A DNA stretch of 64,000 nt from Glycocaulis profundi (GCA_007050995.1 VJOU01000002.1:211501-275500), one strand, 5' to 3'; counted from the stretch's first letter, positions 51,189-61,693 are shown. Translations and numbers: made by a program. Notes: generated by a model not told the origin, from the letters alone.

Positions 51189-51845
51189 ATGACAACCGTA
51201 TCCGTCGACATCGTCCTGGACCCCGTCTGCCCCTGGTGCTGGCTGGGCCACCGCTACTGGCTGCGCGCGCGCGAGCTGGCCGCCCCGGTCCTGACCGAGA
51301 CCGTGTACCGGCCCTTCCAGCTCGATTCCGCCGTGCCCCGCGCCGGGTCGGACTATCAGGCCTACATGAAAAAGCGGATCGGCGACGACGCTTCGGGCCG
51401 CTGGAAGCAGATGCGCGAGCATCTGGAGACCGCCGGCCCCGAAGCCGGGATCGTGTTCAATTTCGACCAGATCGAGCGCCGCCCCAACACGCTGGACGCC
51501 CACCGTCTGATCCGCTGGGCGCAGGGCCAGGGTCTGGCCGAGCCGGTGGTGGAGGCCGTCTTCCGCGCCTATTTCGAGGAGCGCCGCGACATCGGCGACC
51601 GGGCGGTGCTCACCGCCATCGGCGAGGAGGCGGGCCTGCATCGCGACGTGCTGGACGATCTGTTCAAATCGGACCGGGACGCGGGCGAGGTCCAGCGCGA
51701 GGAGGCCTTCTACCGCTCGCTGGGCGTGAGCGCGGTGCCCTGCTTCATCTTCAACGGGCGCTTCGCGGTCTCCGGCGCGGAAGCCCCCGAGACGCTGGCC
51801 GACGCGGTCCGCCGCGCCGCCGCCCAGCCTGCGGAAACCGAGTGA
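51189..51845 (+). CDS. DsbA-family (FrnE-like) thiol oxidoreductase
   Basis: A 218-residue cytosolic thioredoxin-fold protein of the FrnE/2-hydroxychromene-carboxylate isomerase group. The active site is CPWC (residues 14-17, VCPWCWLGHR), and the cis-Pro loop reads VSAVPCFIFNGRFAVSGA with an extra Cys directly after the Pro. A helical insertion lies between. No signal peptide. It likely handles disulfides of unknown partners. Its TGA overlaps the GTG of the next gene (GTGA). Confidence 0.88.
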   Translation: MTTVSVDIVLDPVCPWCWLGHRYWLRARELAAPVLTETVYRPFQLDSAVPRAGSDYQAYMKKRIGDDASGRWKQMREHLETAGPEAGIVFNFDQIERRPNTLDAHRLIRWAQGQGLAEPVVEAVFRAYFEERRDIGDRAVLTAIGEEAGLHRDVLDDLFKSDRDAGEVQREEAFYRSLGVSAVPCFIFNGRFAVSGAEAPETLADAVRRAAAQPAETE

Positions 51846-52213
51846 GTCCCCTGCGCGCAGCCGGGCCCGCGGGCGCGCTGGTGCTGGCCGCCTGCGGCGC
51901 GCCCGAGCCCGGCCCCGCGCCGGACGCCCAGGAGCGCGCCCGCTTCGCGGCCGCCTGCGCCGAGGGACCGGGCTATGCGCCAGCGATCTGCGACTGCCTG
52001 TCCGAACGGGCCGCCGAACGCTTCGACGAGACCCGCTTCCGGCTGATCCGCATCAGCCTGACCGGCGCCGCCATCCGCCCCGCCGCCGAGCGCGCGGGCC
52101 TGAACCGGGACCAGATCGGCCAGATCAGCCGTTTCGTGATGGAGAACCTCGCCCACTGCGCGGACGGCGAGCCCGACGCGCCCCTGCCCTTCCAGCCCGC
52201 CCCAGAGACGTGA
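51842..52213 (+). CDS. Small uncharacterised lipoprotein
   Basis: A 123-residue protein with a short signal and lipobox VLAAC (Cys18). The mature part has four further Cys (AACAEGPGYAPAICDCLSERA and AHCADGE), suggesting two disulfides. The core is helical with RLIRISLTGAAIRPAAERAG. The GTG start overlaps the previous stop by four bases, so expression is coupled to the DsbA-family protein. A link between a thiol oxidoreductase and a Cys-rich lipoprotein is tempting, but the former is cytosolic. Family not recognised. Confidence 0.7.
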   Translation: MSPLRAAGPAGALVLAACGAPEPGPAPDAQERARFAAACAEGPGYAPAICDCLSERAAERFDETRFRLIRISLTGAAIRPAAERAGLNRDQIGQISRFVMENLAHCADGEPDAPLPFQPAPET

Positions 52214-52224
52214 TGAGAGACCGC

Positions 52225-53607
52225 ATGACCGACGCCGCCCTGCACAACCCGCCGACCGCCAAAGGGCCCGACGCCGAAGCGCTGGCCGAGATCGGCCGCG
52301 CGCTGGTGGACGCCGCCCTGAAGGCGGGCGCGGACGCCGCCGAAGCCGCGCTGGTGGAATCCCGATCGCTGGAGGCCAGTGTGCGCGAAGGCGCGCTGGA
52401 GGGCATGGAGCGCTCGGAATCCCGCGATGCGGGCCTGCGGGTCTTCATCGGAAAGAAACAGGCCGGGGTCGCGTTCTCCGACCTGTCGCCCGCCGGCCGG
52501 GCCACGGCGGTCGAACGCGCCGTGGCGATGGCGCGGCTGGCGCCTGAAGACCCCTATGCGGGGCTGGTCGAGCGCGAGGCGCTGGCCCGGTCCCTGCCCG
52601 AAATTCCCCTTTACGAGGGCCATGCGTGGGACGCCGAGCGGCTGGAAGCGGTCGCCTTGGAGATGGAGGCGGCTGCCATGGCCGTGCCCGGCGTCACCGC
52701 CACGGCGGGCGCGGGCGCCAGCTATGGCGCGGGCGCGTCCGCGCTGGTCACCTCCACCGGCTTCGAGGGCCTGCGCCGCGCCTCCTCGGCCAGCCTGGCC
52801 ATCGCGCCCATCGCCAAAAAGAACGGCCTCATGGAGCGCGATTATGAAAGCAGCGCCGCGCGACGGCTGGGCGATCTGAAATCTCCTTCGGACGTGGGCC
52901 GGATCGCGGGCGAGCGCGCAGCGGCCCGGGTGGGGGCGGAGAAGGTGGCGTCGGGAAAGATGCCCGTGGTCTTCGACCGCCGCGCCGCCGACGACATTCT
53001 GGGCTATCTGCTGGGCGCGATCTCCGGCCCGGCCATCGCGCGCGGCACGTCCTTCCTGCGCGAGAAGATGGGCGAGCGCATCTTCGCCGAGGGCATCGAC
53101 GTGATCGAGGACCCTCTCAAGCCCTGGGGCTTCGGCTCGCGCGCCCATGACGGCGAGGGCGTGGCCGCCCGCCCCCGCGCCATCATCGAGGACGGGGCGC
53201 TGACCACCTGGCTGCTGAACGCGTCGAGCGCGCGCCAGCTCGGGCTGGAGTTGACCGGGCATGCCAGCCCCAATCTGGGGTCGCCGCCGGGCGTGGGCGC
53301 GTCCAACGTCCATCTCGCGCCGGGCGGGCGCAGCCGGGCCGAGCTCATCTCGGACGCCGGAACCGGGCTTCTGGTGATGGAGATGTTCGGGGCCTCGCTG
53401 AACGCCAACACCGGCGACTGGTCGGTGGGCGTGGCGGGCTTCGCGATTCAAGACGGCAAGATCGGCCACCCGACCAGCGAGATCACCGTGGCGGGCAACG
53501 TGCTGGACATCTTCGCGCGGCTGGAGCCCGGGTCGGATCTGGAATTCGACTCCGCGGTGGTCTCGCCTTCGATCCTCGTGGACGGGCTTTCCGTTGGCGG
53601 CCGCTGA
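52225..53607 (+). CDS. pmbA: TldE/PmbA metalloprotease-like subunit
   Basis: A 460-residue TldE/PmbA protein, partner of TldD in a heterodimer that degrades peptides and processes antitoxin or microcin. Family features are ALVESRSLEASVREGALEGM and ERSESRDAGLRVFIGKK near the N-terminus, and PPGVGASNVHLAPG, GLLVMEMFGASLNANTGDWS and GNVLDIF in the second half. TldE lacks the metal site, as here. No tldD is next to it. The start at 52225 is chosen with GAGAGA upstream; ATG at 52213 overlapping the previous stop is an alternative. Confidence 0.9.
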   Translation: MTDAALHNPPTAKGPDAEALAEIGRALVDAALKAGADAAEAALVESRSLEASVREGALEGMERSESRDAGLRVFIGKKQAGVAFSDLSPAGRATAVERAVAMARLAPEDPYAGLVEREALARSLPEIPLYEGHAWDAERLEAVALEMEAAAMAVPGVTATAGAGASYGAGASALVTSTGFEGLRRASSASLAIAPIAKKNGLMERDYESSAARRLGDLKSPSDVGRIAGERAAARVGAEKVASGKMPVVFDRRAADDILGYLLGAISGPAIARGTSFLREKMGERIFAEGIDVIEDPLKPWGFGSRAHDGEGVAARPRAIIEDGALTTWLLNASSARQLGLELTGHASPNLGSPPGVGASNVHLAPGGRSRAELISDAGTGLLVMEMFGASLNANTGDWSVGVAGFAIQDGKIGHPTSEITVAGNVLDIFARLEPGSDLEFDSAVVSPSILVDGLSVGGR

Positions 53608-54391
53608 GGCCGATCTCGACCTGCTGGCGGACGCGGCCCGGGCCGCGGGGCGCCTCGCCATGACCTATTTCAACGATCCCGGCGCGATGAAGGTCTGGGA
53701 CAAGGGCGGCAGCCACACCAAGGGCATGGCCAACCCGGTCTCGGACGCCGATTTCGCCTCCGACAGGCTGCTCAAGGACAGGCTGCAGACCGCCCGGCCC
53801 GACTATGGGTGGCTGTCCGAGGAGACGAAGGACGACCGCTCGCGCCTGCTCGCCCGGCGCAGCTTCGTGGTCGACCCCATCGATGGCACCCGCGCCTTCG
53901 TGAAGGGGCGGCAGGAATTCGCCATCTCCGCCGCCGTGATCGAGGAAGGCCGCCCCGTGGCGGGCGTCATCTACGACCCCGCCCGCGACCTGCTCTACGC
54001 CGCGCGGCTGGGGGGCGGCGCGCACCGCAACGCCGACCGGCTGACGGTCACCGCGAAAGACGCCATCGCAGGCGCGCGCCTGCTGGGCGATGCGGGGCGG
54101 CTGACCGATCTCAGGGCGCTGGGAGCGGAGGCGTTTTCAGTCAATTCCGCCGCCCTGCGGCTCGCTCTGGCCGCGGCGGGCGATTATGACGCGGTGGTCG
54201 CGGTCAGACCAAAGCAGGACTGGGATCTCGCCGCGGGCCATCTGATCATGGAAGAGGCGGGCGGCGTGGTCACCGGCTGGCGGGGCGAGCGTCTGGTCTA
54301 TGACGCGCAGAGCGCTGTCAAACCTCCGCCCCTGGCCGCTGGCCCCGCCCTGCACGCTCTGTTATTAGAGCGCGGACTGGCACGGGAATGA
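53594..54391 (+). CDS. cysQ: 3'(2'),5'-bisphosphate nucleotidase CysQ-like inositol monophosphatase
   Basis: A 265-residue Mg2+-dependent phosphatase of the inositol monophosphatase family. Motifs are GWLSEETKDD (metal Glu), FVVDPIDGTRAFVKG (central DPIDGT) and KQDWDLAAGHLIMEEAGGVV. It most likely removes the 3'-phosphate of PAP in sulfate assimilation. The TTG start overlaps pmbA by 14 bases. This pmbA-cysQ-DUF4170 order is common upstream of waaA in alphaproteobacteria. Its TGA touches the next gene. Confidence 0.9.
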   Translation: MAAAEADLDLLADAARAAGRLAMTYFNDPGAMKVWDKGGSHTKGMANPVSDADFASDRLLKDRLQTARPDYGWLSEETKDDRSRLLARRSFVVDPIDGTRAFVKGRQEFAISAAVIEEGRPVAGVIYDPARDLLYAARLGGGAHRNADRLTVTAKDAIAGARLLGDAGRLTDLRALGAEAFSVNSAALRLALAAAGDYDAVVAVRPKQDWDLAAGHLIMEEAGGVVTGWRGERLVYDAQSAVKPPPLAAGPALHALLLERGLARE

Positions 54392-54402
54392 GGACTTCGG
54401 AC

Positions 54403-54645
54403 ATGAGCGAGCGGCAGCTTCTTCACATCGTCATCGGCGGCGAGCTGGCCGATGTCGGCCCGAACGCCCATGAGTTCAAGGATCTCAAAGAGGTCGAGTT
54501 CATCGGCGCCTATCCCGACTACGCCAGCGCGCGTGACGCCTGGAAGTCCGCCGCCCAGCGCACCGTGGACAACGCGCACATGCGCTTCTTCATCATCCAC
54601 GCACACCGGCTGCTCGATCCCGCCCAGGGCGGCCCTCAGGGCTAG
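54403..54645 (+). CDS. DUF4170 family protein
   Basis: An 80-residue protein of the DUF4170 family: QLLHIVIGGELADVGPNAHE, then FIGAYPDYASARDAWKSAAQ and RFFIIHAHRLL. Function is unknown. It recurs between cysQ and the lipid A genes in this group, which suggests a role tied to the envelope. GAGG nine bases upstream supports the ATG at 54403, although an ATGA overlap with cysQ at 54388 is possible. Confidence 0.87.
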   Translation: MSERQLLHIVIGGELADVGPNAHEFKDLKEVEFIGAYPDYASARDAWKSAAQRTVDNAHMRFFIIHAHRLLDPAQGGPQG

Positions 54646-54722
54646 GCGACCTGGCCGGTCCCGCCCTTCCCCCGCCCGGCGGCGTCCAGCCCGGACGCAG
54701 CCTTCCGCTCATCCGTCGCCTG

Positions 54723-56431
<1,709 letters not shown>

Positions 56432-56435
<4 letters not shown>

Positions 56436-56821
56436 TCGATGTAGAGCGTCTCGCCCTCGACCGGCGAGCCGAGCCAGGCCACCGCCTGCCCGGCATGGTC
56501 GAACACCGTCGCCTCATGGCCCGCCGCGGCCAGCCCCCTGCGCCACATGCGGGCGTAATGGCAGTCCAGATGCCGCGCGAGGATGGCCACCCGCAGCCGG
56601 GGCAGCCGCGTGCAGATGTCCATCGCCCACTCCACCACCTCTTCGGCGGGCGCGTCGGAATACGCGCTGGACGTGTCGAACAGGACGAGGTCCGTGGGAT
56701 GGTCGGCATGGAACTTCAGGAAAGCGGCATTGCCCGCTTCGGCGGTCTGACGCGTCCGCGCGCCGCCGACCGCGACGATCGCGACCCGTCCGTCCGGGCT
56801 CAGCGTGATGTGCTGACGCAT
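56432..56821 (-). CDS. Tandem paralogue family protein 1, unknown function
   Basis: A 129-residue soluble protein, the third of three tandem copies in transcript order. It shares with the other two FLKFHADHP, VLFDT, RVAILARHLDCHYARMWRRG, LAAAGHEATVFDH and AVAWL. The alternating strand and helix pattern suggests a STAS/SpoIIAA-like fold, but no known signature is matched. An invariant Asp-Cys (residues about 86-87) sits in the middle. AGGGA upstream sets the ATG. Function not known. Confidence 0.8.
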
Positions 56822-56912
56822 TCCCTGATCCCCCAGCTTCCCCGGATGAAGGCTCGCCCGCCGCAGGTTACCGGAGGGTTTCCATGCCCGGACAGATTGC
56901 ACGTCGCCCGCT

Positions 56913-57299
56913 TCAGCTCACGTACAGCGTGTCGGCATCCACCGGCGACAGCAGCCAGGCCTCCGCCTCGTCGGCGTTCTGGAACATCCCCGCCTCGTGG
57001 CCGGCCTCCCGCAGCGCGCGGCGCCACAGGCGAGCGAAGGCGCAGTCCGGCGCCCGCGCGATCACGGCGGCCCGCGAGGTCGGACAGGCCCGCGCCAGGC
57101 TGAAGGTCCAGTGGAACATCCGTTCAGGAGAAGCGGTGGACCGCGCCAGCGTGGTGTCGAACAGCACCAGGCCGGTCGGGTGTTCGCGGTAAAATCGCAG
57201 GAAGTCGTCGCCGCAGGCCTCGGCCTCTTCGGGGGAGCGGAGCCCCGCGACCGCGACGATCACGACGTTGTTCGGCCCCATGAGAACGCGGTGCGCCAT
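56913..57299 (-). CDS. Tandem paralogue family protein 2, unknown function
   Basis: A 128-residue relative of the neighbours: FLRFYREHP, VLFDTTLAR, AAVIARAPDCAFARLWRRAL, REAGHEAGMF and EAWLLSPVD. It is the most diverged of the three in its middle part. A perfect TTAA-N7-TTAA sits 43-57 bases upstream of its start codon, so CtrA may control it. The gap to paralogue 1 (91 bases) has no terminator, so a shared transcript is possible. Confidence 0.82.
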   Translation of the reverse strand: MAHRVLMGPNNVVIVAVAGLRSPEEAEACGDDFLRFYREHPTGLVLFDTTLARSTASPERMFHWTFSLARACPTSRAAVIARAPDCAFARLWRRALREAGHEAGMFQNADEAEAWLLSPVDADTLYVS

Positions 57300-57341
57300 C
57301 GGCGGCCTCCATCTGGAATCCGCAACCGCACGCTGTTCGGG

Positions 57342-57356
57342 TTAACAGAGAATTAA
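57342..57356 (-). promoter_or_regulatory. Perfect CtrA-type site upstream of tandem paralogue 2
   Basis: TTAA-CAGAGAA-TTAA is a perfect TTAA-N7-TTAA, the binding pattern of the cell-cycle regulator CtrA in Caulobacter relatives. It lies 43-57 bases upstream of the start codon on the minus strand. Confidence 0.6.
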
Positions 57357-57383
57357 GGGCGTGAGGACGCTCAATGAGCCCGG

Positions 57384-57779
57384 TCAGTAGACGTAGACCG
57401 CGTCCTCGTCTTCTTCGTTCTTGAGCCAGGTTTCCGCCTCGCCAAGATGATCGAAGATGAAGGCGTCATGGCCCGAGGAGGCGAGGCCCTTGCGCCAGAT
57501 CCGCCCGAACGGACAGTCCATCGACCGCGCCAGGATCGCGACTTTGCACGGCTTGATGAGCCGACCCATCATGCGCGCATGATCGACCAGATCGGCCATG
57601 GTGTAGCTGGCGGCATGCGCCTTGACCGTATCGAACAGCACGCGCTCGATCGGGTGCTCGGCGTAGAACTTCAGGAAGTCCTTGATGGCCGCTTCAGCTT
57701 CAGCCTCGGTGCGATCGCCGCTGATCGAAATCACGATCACGGACTCGTCCGGACTGAGCGTGAAAAAATGATGCGGCAC
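57384..57779 (-). CDS. Tandem paralogue family protein 3, unknown function
   Basis: A 131-residue relative, first in transcript order: FFTLSPDESVIVISISGDRT, FLKFYAEHP, RVLFDTVKAH, KVAILARSMDCPFGRIWRKG, ASSGHDAFIFDH and AETWL. Ends in an acidic DEDAVYVY. A DnaA box lies 62-70 bases upstream of the start. The gene ends 84 bases before paralogue 2. Function not known. Confidence 0.82.
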   Translation of the reverse strand: MPHHFFTLSPDESVIVISISGDRTEAEAEAAIKDFLKFYAEHPIERVLFDTVKAHAASYTMADLVDHARMMGRLIKPCKVAILARSMDCPFGRIWRKGLASSGHDAFIFDHLGEAETWLKNEEDEDAVYVY

Positions 57780-57840
57780 GGCGCGAAGCTCCTTCAGGGC
57801 TTCCTCCCCGCACCCACCTTAGGCCCCGATGGTTATCAAA

Positions 57841-57849
57841 TTATCCACA
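57841..57849 (+). promoter_or_regulatory. Perfect DnaA box upstream of tandem paralogue 3
   Basis: TTATCCACA is the consensus DnaA box, directly preceded by a second similar run, TTATCAAA (57833-57840). It lies in the 97-base gap between paralogue 3 and the phosphatase gene, upstream of the former. No origin-like cluster of further boxes was seen. Confidence 0.5.
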
Positions 57850-57876
57850 GGCGGCGTTCCTACCAAGTTTTTGCAC

Positions 57877-58539
57877 TCACTCGCGGCGCAGCAGCTTCTC
57901 GGTCAGCATGGAGCCCCACCAGCTCGCCATGAAGCCGTCATGGCAGGCCTGCCGGTCGTATTCGGTGCGCACCCAGTCAAGGAAATCGATGGGTTCGCGG
58001 GCATTGCGCTCGCGATAGAGCTCGAAGAAGTGGTCGAGCATGCCCGTCTTGCCCTGCTTGACGTGCCCGTATTTGAGCGAGAGCTGGGCGACGGCCTCCT
58101 CGAAGGGGCGCTTTTCATGCAGCAGCAGATACATCACCGCCACGATGCCCGCGCGGTCCGCGCCGGACTTGCAGTGCATGAAGGCGGGATATTCGATGCT
58201 CTCGAACACCTCGATGAGCTGCTCGATCCGGTGCACGTAAGGCGCCTCGCGCGAGCCCCAGGGCAGGTCGACCACCGTGATGCCGTGCTTTTTGGCCGCC
58301 CAGTGCTCGAGATCGTAATAGTGCCGTCCCGGCTGGGTCCCGCGCAGGTTCAGGATGGTTTTGAAGCCCTGATCGGCCAGCTCGGCGATGGCCGCGGGGC
58401 TGGGCTGGTTGCCCCGGAACATCTCTCCGCCGACATGATGGAAATTGCGCCAGCGTTTGCGAAGGACGCCATGGTCCTTCCACATCAGGCCGCGCATGGC
58501 GCGCTTGAGCTCCGCCGGATCGTCGAAATTCGCTGTCAT
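57877..58539 (-). CDS. Dual-specificity/tyrosine-type protein phosphatase
   Basis: A 220-residue cysteine phosphatase. The P-loop is HCKSGADRAG with Cys123 and Arg129. A general-acid candidate Asp91 lies in VVDLPWGS. The fold start is FRGNQPSPAAIAELADQGFK and then ILNLRG, as in the dual-specificity group. Substrate unknown. It lies just upstream of and on the same strand as the tandem paralogues, divergent from the lipid A genes. Similar proteins occur next to lipid A genes in other alphaproteobacteria, so a lipid-phosphate substrate is as likely as a protein. Confidence 0.88.
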   Translation of the reverse strand: MTANFDDPAELKRAMRGLMWKDHGVLRKRWRNFHHVGGEMFRGNQPSPAAIAELADQGFKTILNLRGTQPGRHYYDLEHWAAKKHGITVVDLPWGSREAPYVHRIEQLIEVFESIEYPAFMHCKSGADRAGIVAVMYLLLHEKRPFEEAVAQLSLKYGHVKQGKTGMLDHFFELYRERNAREPIDFLDWVRTEYDRQACHDGFMASWWGSMLTEKLLRRE

Positions 58540-58626
58540 GGGGCGCTTCGATAAGCCCCATGCGCGAGGGGCGCAACATCACATCGCGCTTGACCACCCT
58601 CCCCCGCGCGGGCCAGCAAGGCGGCC

Positions 58627-59382
58627 ATGGCGAGTTCCATCCTGTCCTCCGCGCCCGTGCAGGCCGCCCTGGGCGCCCTCGTGGGCGGCTATATGCGACT
58701 GTGCCTGCGCACCGCGCGCTGGCGGATCGTCGATCCCGGCCCCATCGAGGCGATCTGGGCGGAGAAGGCGGGGGTCATCGTGTGCTTCTGGCACAGCCGG
58801 GTCATGCTCGGCCCCCAGCTGTGGCGGGGCGCGGCCCAGCCCGGCGCCGCGCTCATCTCGCGCTCCGCCGAAGGCGAGATCATCGCGCGGGCCGCGTCCC
58901 TGAACGGCATCGCCTCGATCCGGGGCAGCTCCCGGAACCGCAAGAAAAAGGCCGAGGACGACAAGGGCGCGCTGACCGCCTACCGCGAGATGGTCCGCCA
59001 TCTGCGCGCGGGCGGCGGCATGGGCATCACCCCCGACGGACCGCGCGGGCCGCGCCAGCGCGCCTCCATGGGACCGGTCCAGCTCGCCTCGGCCACCGGC
59101 GCGCCGGTGATTGCGGTTGGCTTGTCGCTCACGCCCCGCAGGCTGTTCAATTCATGGGACCGCTTTCTCCTGCCCCTGCCTTTCGGCCGGGGGGTGATCG
59201 TGTGGGGCGAGCCCTTCACGGTTCCGAAGAAAGCCGATCCCGACACGCTGGAACACTGGCGCATCCACCTCGAGGACGCCGTCAACGCCGCCACCGCCCA
59301 GGCCGACACCGCGCTGGGGCGTGAACCGGTCGAACCGGCCCCGGGTCCCGCTCCCGGCCGCCGCGCGAAAGACACCTCATGA
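58627..59382 (+). CDS. DUF374 lysophospholipid acyltransferase-like protein
   Basis: A 251-residue membrane-associated acyltransferase-fold protein. The family motif FWHSRVMLGPQLW has His56, ISRSAEGEIIAR follows, and ITPDGPRGPRQRASMG matches the LPLAT substrate motif. Next to waaA and lpxK in many alphaproteobacteria, it is thought to help in lipid A or Kdo transfer steps, but its reaction is unproven. The ATG of waaA overlaps its stop (ATGA), so the four genes from here to the late acyltransferase form one operon. Confidence 0.88.
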   Translation: MASSILSSAPVQAALGALVGGYMRLCLRTARWRIVDPGPIEAIWAEKAGVIVCFWHSRVMLGPQLWRGAAQPGAALISRSAEGEIIARAASLNGIASIRGSSRNRKKKAEDDKGALTAYREMVRHLRAGGGMGITPDGPRGPRQRASMGPVQLASATGAPVIAVGLSLTPRRLFNSWDRFLLPLPFGRGVIVWGEPFTVPKKADPDTLEHWRIHLEDAVNAATAQADTALGREPVEPAPGPAPGRRAKDTS

Positions 59383-60674
59383 GCTATCCCGCCGGCCTGA
59401 CGCTCTACCGCGCCGCCACCCGCGCCCTGTCCCCGCTCGCCCCGCTGGCGCTCAAGCGCCGGGCCGCGAAGGGCAAGGAGGACGGCGAGCGCCTGAACGA
59501 GCGCCGCGGCCGCCCCGCGCAGGCGAGGCCCGAAGGCGAGCTCGTCTGGATCCACGCCGCCAGCGTGGGCGAGAGCCTGGTCGCCCTGTCTCTGGCCGAC
59601 GCGCTGAAGACCGCCCGGCCCGGAGCGTCGATCCTGCTGACCTCGGGCACGGCGACCTCCGCGAAACTGGTCGCCGCCCAGGCGCCGGACGGCGTGACCC
59701 ATCAGTTCATCCCCGCCGACCGGCTGAAATACGTCCGCCGCTTCCTCGATCACTGGCGGCCCGATCTGGCCGTGTTCGTGGAAAGCGAGCTGTGGCCCAA
59801 CCTGATCGTGGAGACTGCCCGGACCGGCGCGAAGATGGCGCTGGTCAACGCGCGGATGAACGCCGCATCGCTGAAGAACTGGACCCGCTGGCGCACGACC
59901 GCCGCCTGGCTGCTGGCCTGTTTCGACTGGATCGGCGCCGCGGACGTCCGCACCGCGGAGGGGTTGACCGGACTCAGCGGCGAAGACATCGAGATGGCGG
60001 GCAATCTCAAGCTCGAAGCCGCCCCCCGCGCCCCCGATCCCGGCGCGCTGGCCGCCGCCGTCGCAGCGGTGGCGGGCCGTCCGCTGATGCTGGCCGCCAG
60101 CACCCATGACGGGGAGGAGGCGCTGATCCTGGACGCCTTCGAGAAGGCCCGCGCCATCCATCACGAGGCCCTGCTCATCCTCGCCCCCCGCCATCCCGAG
60201 CGCGGCGATGCGCTGGCGAAGATGGTCGAGACCCGCGCCCTGTCCAGCGCGCGCAGGTCTCAAGGCGCGGCGCCGGACGCGGACACCGCCGTCTGGCTGG
60301 CCGACACGCTGGGCGAGATGGGGTTGTGGTTCGCGCTGAAACCCGCCGCCGTGATCGCGGGCAGCTTCAAGCCCGGCATCGGCGGGCATAACCCGGTCGA
60401 GGCCACCCGCGGCGGCGCGGCGGTGATCTCCGGGCCTCACCGGGACAGTTTCTCGGACGTCTATGACGCCTACGAGGCCCGGGGCGCGGTCGCCACCGCC
60501 GCCGACGCTGACGCCCTGTCCGAGGCCGTGCAGGCGGTCTGGCGCGGCGAGGGGCCCACGGTAAAGGCGGGCGAAGCGGCGCTGGCCGCGCTGTCGGGCG
60601 GCGCGATGGCGCGCACGGTGGAGCGGCTGGCCGCCCTGCTCGAACCCGATCCCGAGCCGGAGGACGAGCACTGA
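59379..60674 (+). CDS. waaA: 3-deoxy-D-manno-octulosonic acid (Kdo) transferase
   Basis: A 431-residue GT30 glycosyltransferase that adds Kdo from CMP-Kdo to lipid IVA at the inner membrane. Motifs are ELVWIHAASVGESLVALSLA with its catalytic Glu, LLTSGTATSAKLV, FVESELWPNLI, and the donor loop FKPGIGGHNPVEATRGGAAV. A hydrophobic N-terminus anchors it. The stop overlaps lpxK in TGATG. Length and motif order are standard. Confidence 0.95.
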   Translation: MSYPAGLTLYRAATRALSPLAPLALKRRAAKGKEDGERLNERRGRPAQARPEGELVWIHAASVGESLVALSLADALKTARPGASILLTSGTATSAKLVAAQAPDGVTHQFIPADRLKYVRRFLDHWRPDLAVFVESELWPNLIVETARTGAKMALVNARMNAASLKNWTRWRTTAAWLLACFDWIGAADVRTAEGLTGLSGEDIEMAGNLKLEAAPRAPDPGALAAAVAAVAGRPLMLAASTHDGEEALILDAFEKARAIHHEALLILAPRHPERGDALAKMVETRALSSARRSQGAAPDADTAVWLADTLGEMGLWFALKPAAVIAGSFKPGIGGHNPVEATRGGAAVISGPHRDSFSDVYDAYEARGAVATAADADALSEAVQAVWRGEGPTVKAGEAALAALSGGAMARTVERLAALLEPDPEPEDEH

Positions 60675-61684
60675 TGCGCCCGCCCCCCTTCTGGGACGCC
60701 GATGCGGGGCGCAGCTCGGGCGCGGTCACCCGCGCGCTTCTGAGCCCGCTGGGCCTGATCTACGCCGCCGCCACCGCCCGCCGGATCGCGAAGACCGAGC
60801 CCGTCCGCGCGCCCGTGCCGGTGATCTGCGTGGGCAACATCACGCTGGGCGGGACCGGCAAGACTCCGGTCAGCCTCGCCCTGATCGACCGGCTGCAGGC
60901 CATGGGCGCCCGCCCCGCCGCCCTCAGCCGGGGCTGGAAGGGACGGCTGAAAGGCCCCGTTCAGGTCGACCCGGAGACCCACACCGTCCGCGATGTCGGC
61001 GACGAGCCGCTGCTGCTCGCCCGCGCCGCGCCCGCCTTCATCTCCGCCGACCGTCCCGCGGGCGCGAACGCCGCCGCCCAGGCGGGGGCGGACGTGATCG
61101 TGATGGATGACGGCCATCAGAACCCCACCCTCTTCAAAGACCTCTCAATCGTGGTGGTGGACGGCGGCGCGGGCTGGGGCGTGAAGCGCGTCTTCCCCGC
61201 AGGGCCGCTGCGCGAACCGGTCGCCACCGGCCTGTCGCGCGCGGACGCGGTGATCGTGATGACCGCGGGGCCGGACGACGTGCCGGACTACGCAGGACTG
61301 GAACTCGACGATCTCGAAATCCCCGTGCTGACCGCCTGGCTCGCCCCTGCCGCCCCGCCGCCTGAAGGACCGTTGATGGCGTTCGCCGGGATCGGGCGGC
61401 CGCAGAAATTCTTCGACGGGCTGGAGGCGGCGGGCGGCACGCTGGCGGACGCCTCCAGCTTCCCCGACCACCACGTCTTCACCGAAGCCGAGCTGTCGCG
61501 GCTGGCCGACTACGCTCAGGCCCACGGCGCGCGCCTGATCACTACCGAGAAGGACTGGGTGCGCCTGCCGCCTGAGTGGCGCGAGCGCGTGGCCGCTTTC
61601 CCGGTGAAGGCCGTCTTCGCCGAGCCCGCGCGGATCGACGCGCTGCTCGAACGCGTGATGGACGCCCGGCCCGGACCCGCTTAA
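60674..61684 (+). CDS. lpxK: Tetraacyldisaccharide 4'-kinase
   Basis: A 336-residue P-loop kinase that phosphorylates the 4' position of the lipid A disaccharide. The unusual Walker A is GNITLGGTGKTP (residues 54-65), followed by SRGWKGR, DVIVMDDGHQNPTL with the catalytic Asp/His pair, and TEKDWVRLP. One base overlap with waaA. It ends nine bases before the late acyltransferase. Confidence 0.95.
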   Translation: MRPPPFWDADAGRSSGAVTRALLSPLGLIYAAATARRIAKTEPVRAPVPVICVGNITLGGTGKTPVSLALIDRLQAMGARPAALSRGWKGRLKGPVQVDPETHTVRDVGDEPLLLARAAPAFISADRPAGANAAAQAGADVIVMDDGHQNPTLFKDLSIVVVDGGAGWGVKRVFPAGPLREPVATGLSRADAVIVMTAGPDDVPDYAGLELDDLEIPVLTAWLAPAAPPPEGPLMAFAGIGRPQKFFDGLEAAGGTLADASSFPDHHVFTEAELSRLADYAQAHGARLITTEKDWVRLPPEWRERVAAFPVKAVFAEPARIDALLERVMDARPGPA

Positions 61685-61693
61685 GGACACCCC

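Noticed and set aside
57833-57849. Replication origin
   Set aside because: Only one perfect and one weak DnaA box, no AT-rich unwinding region, and no dnaA, dnaN or parAB nearby.
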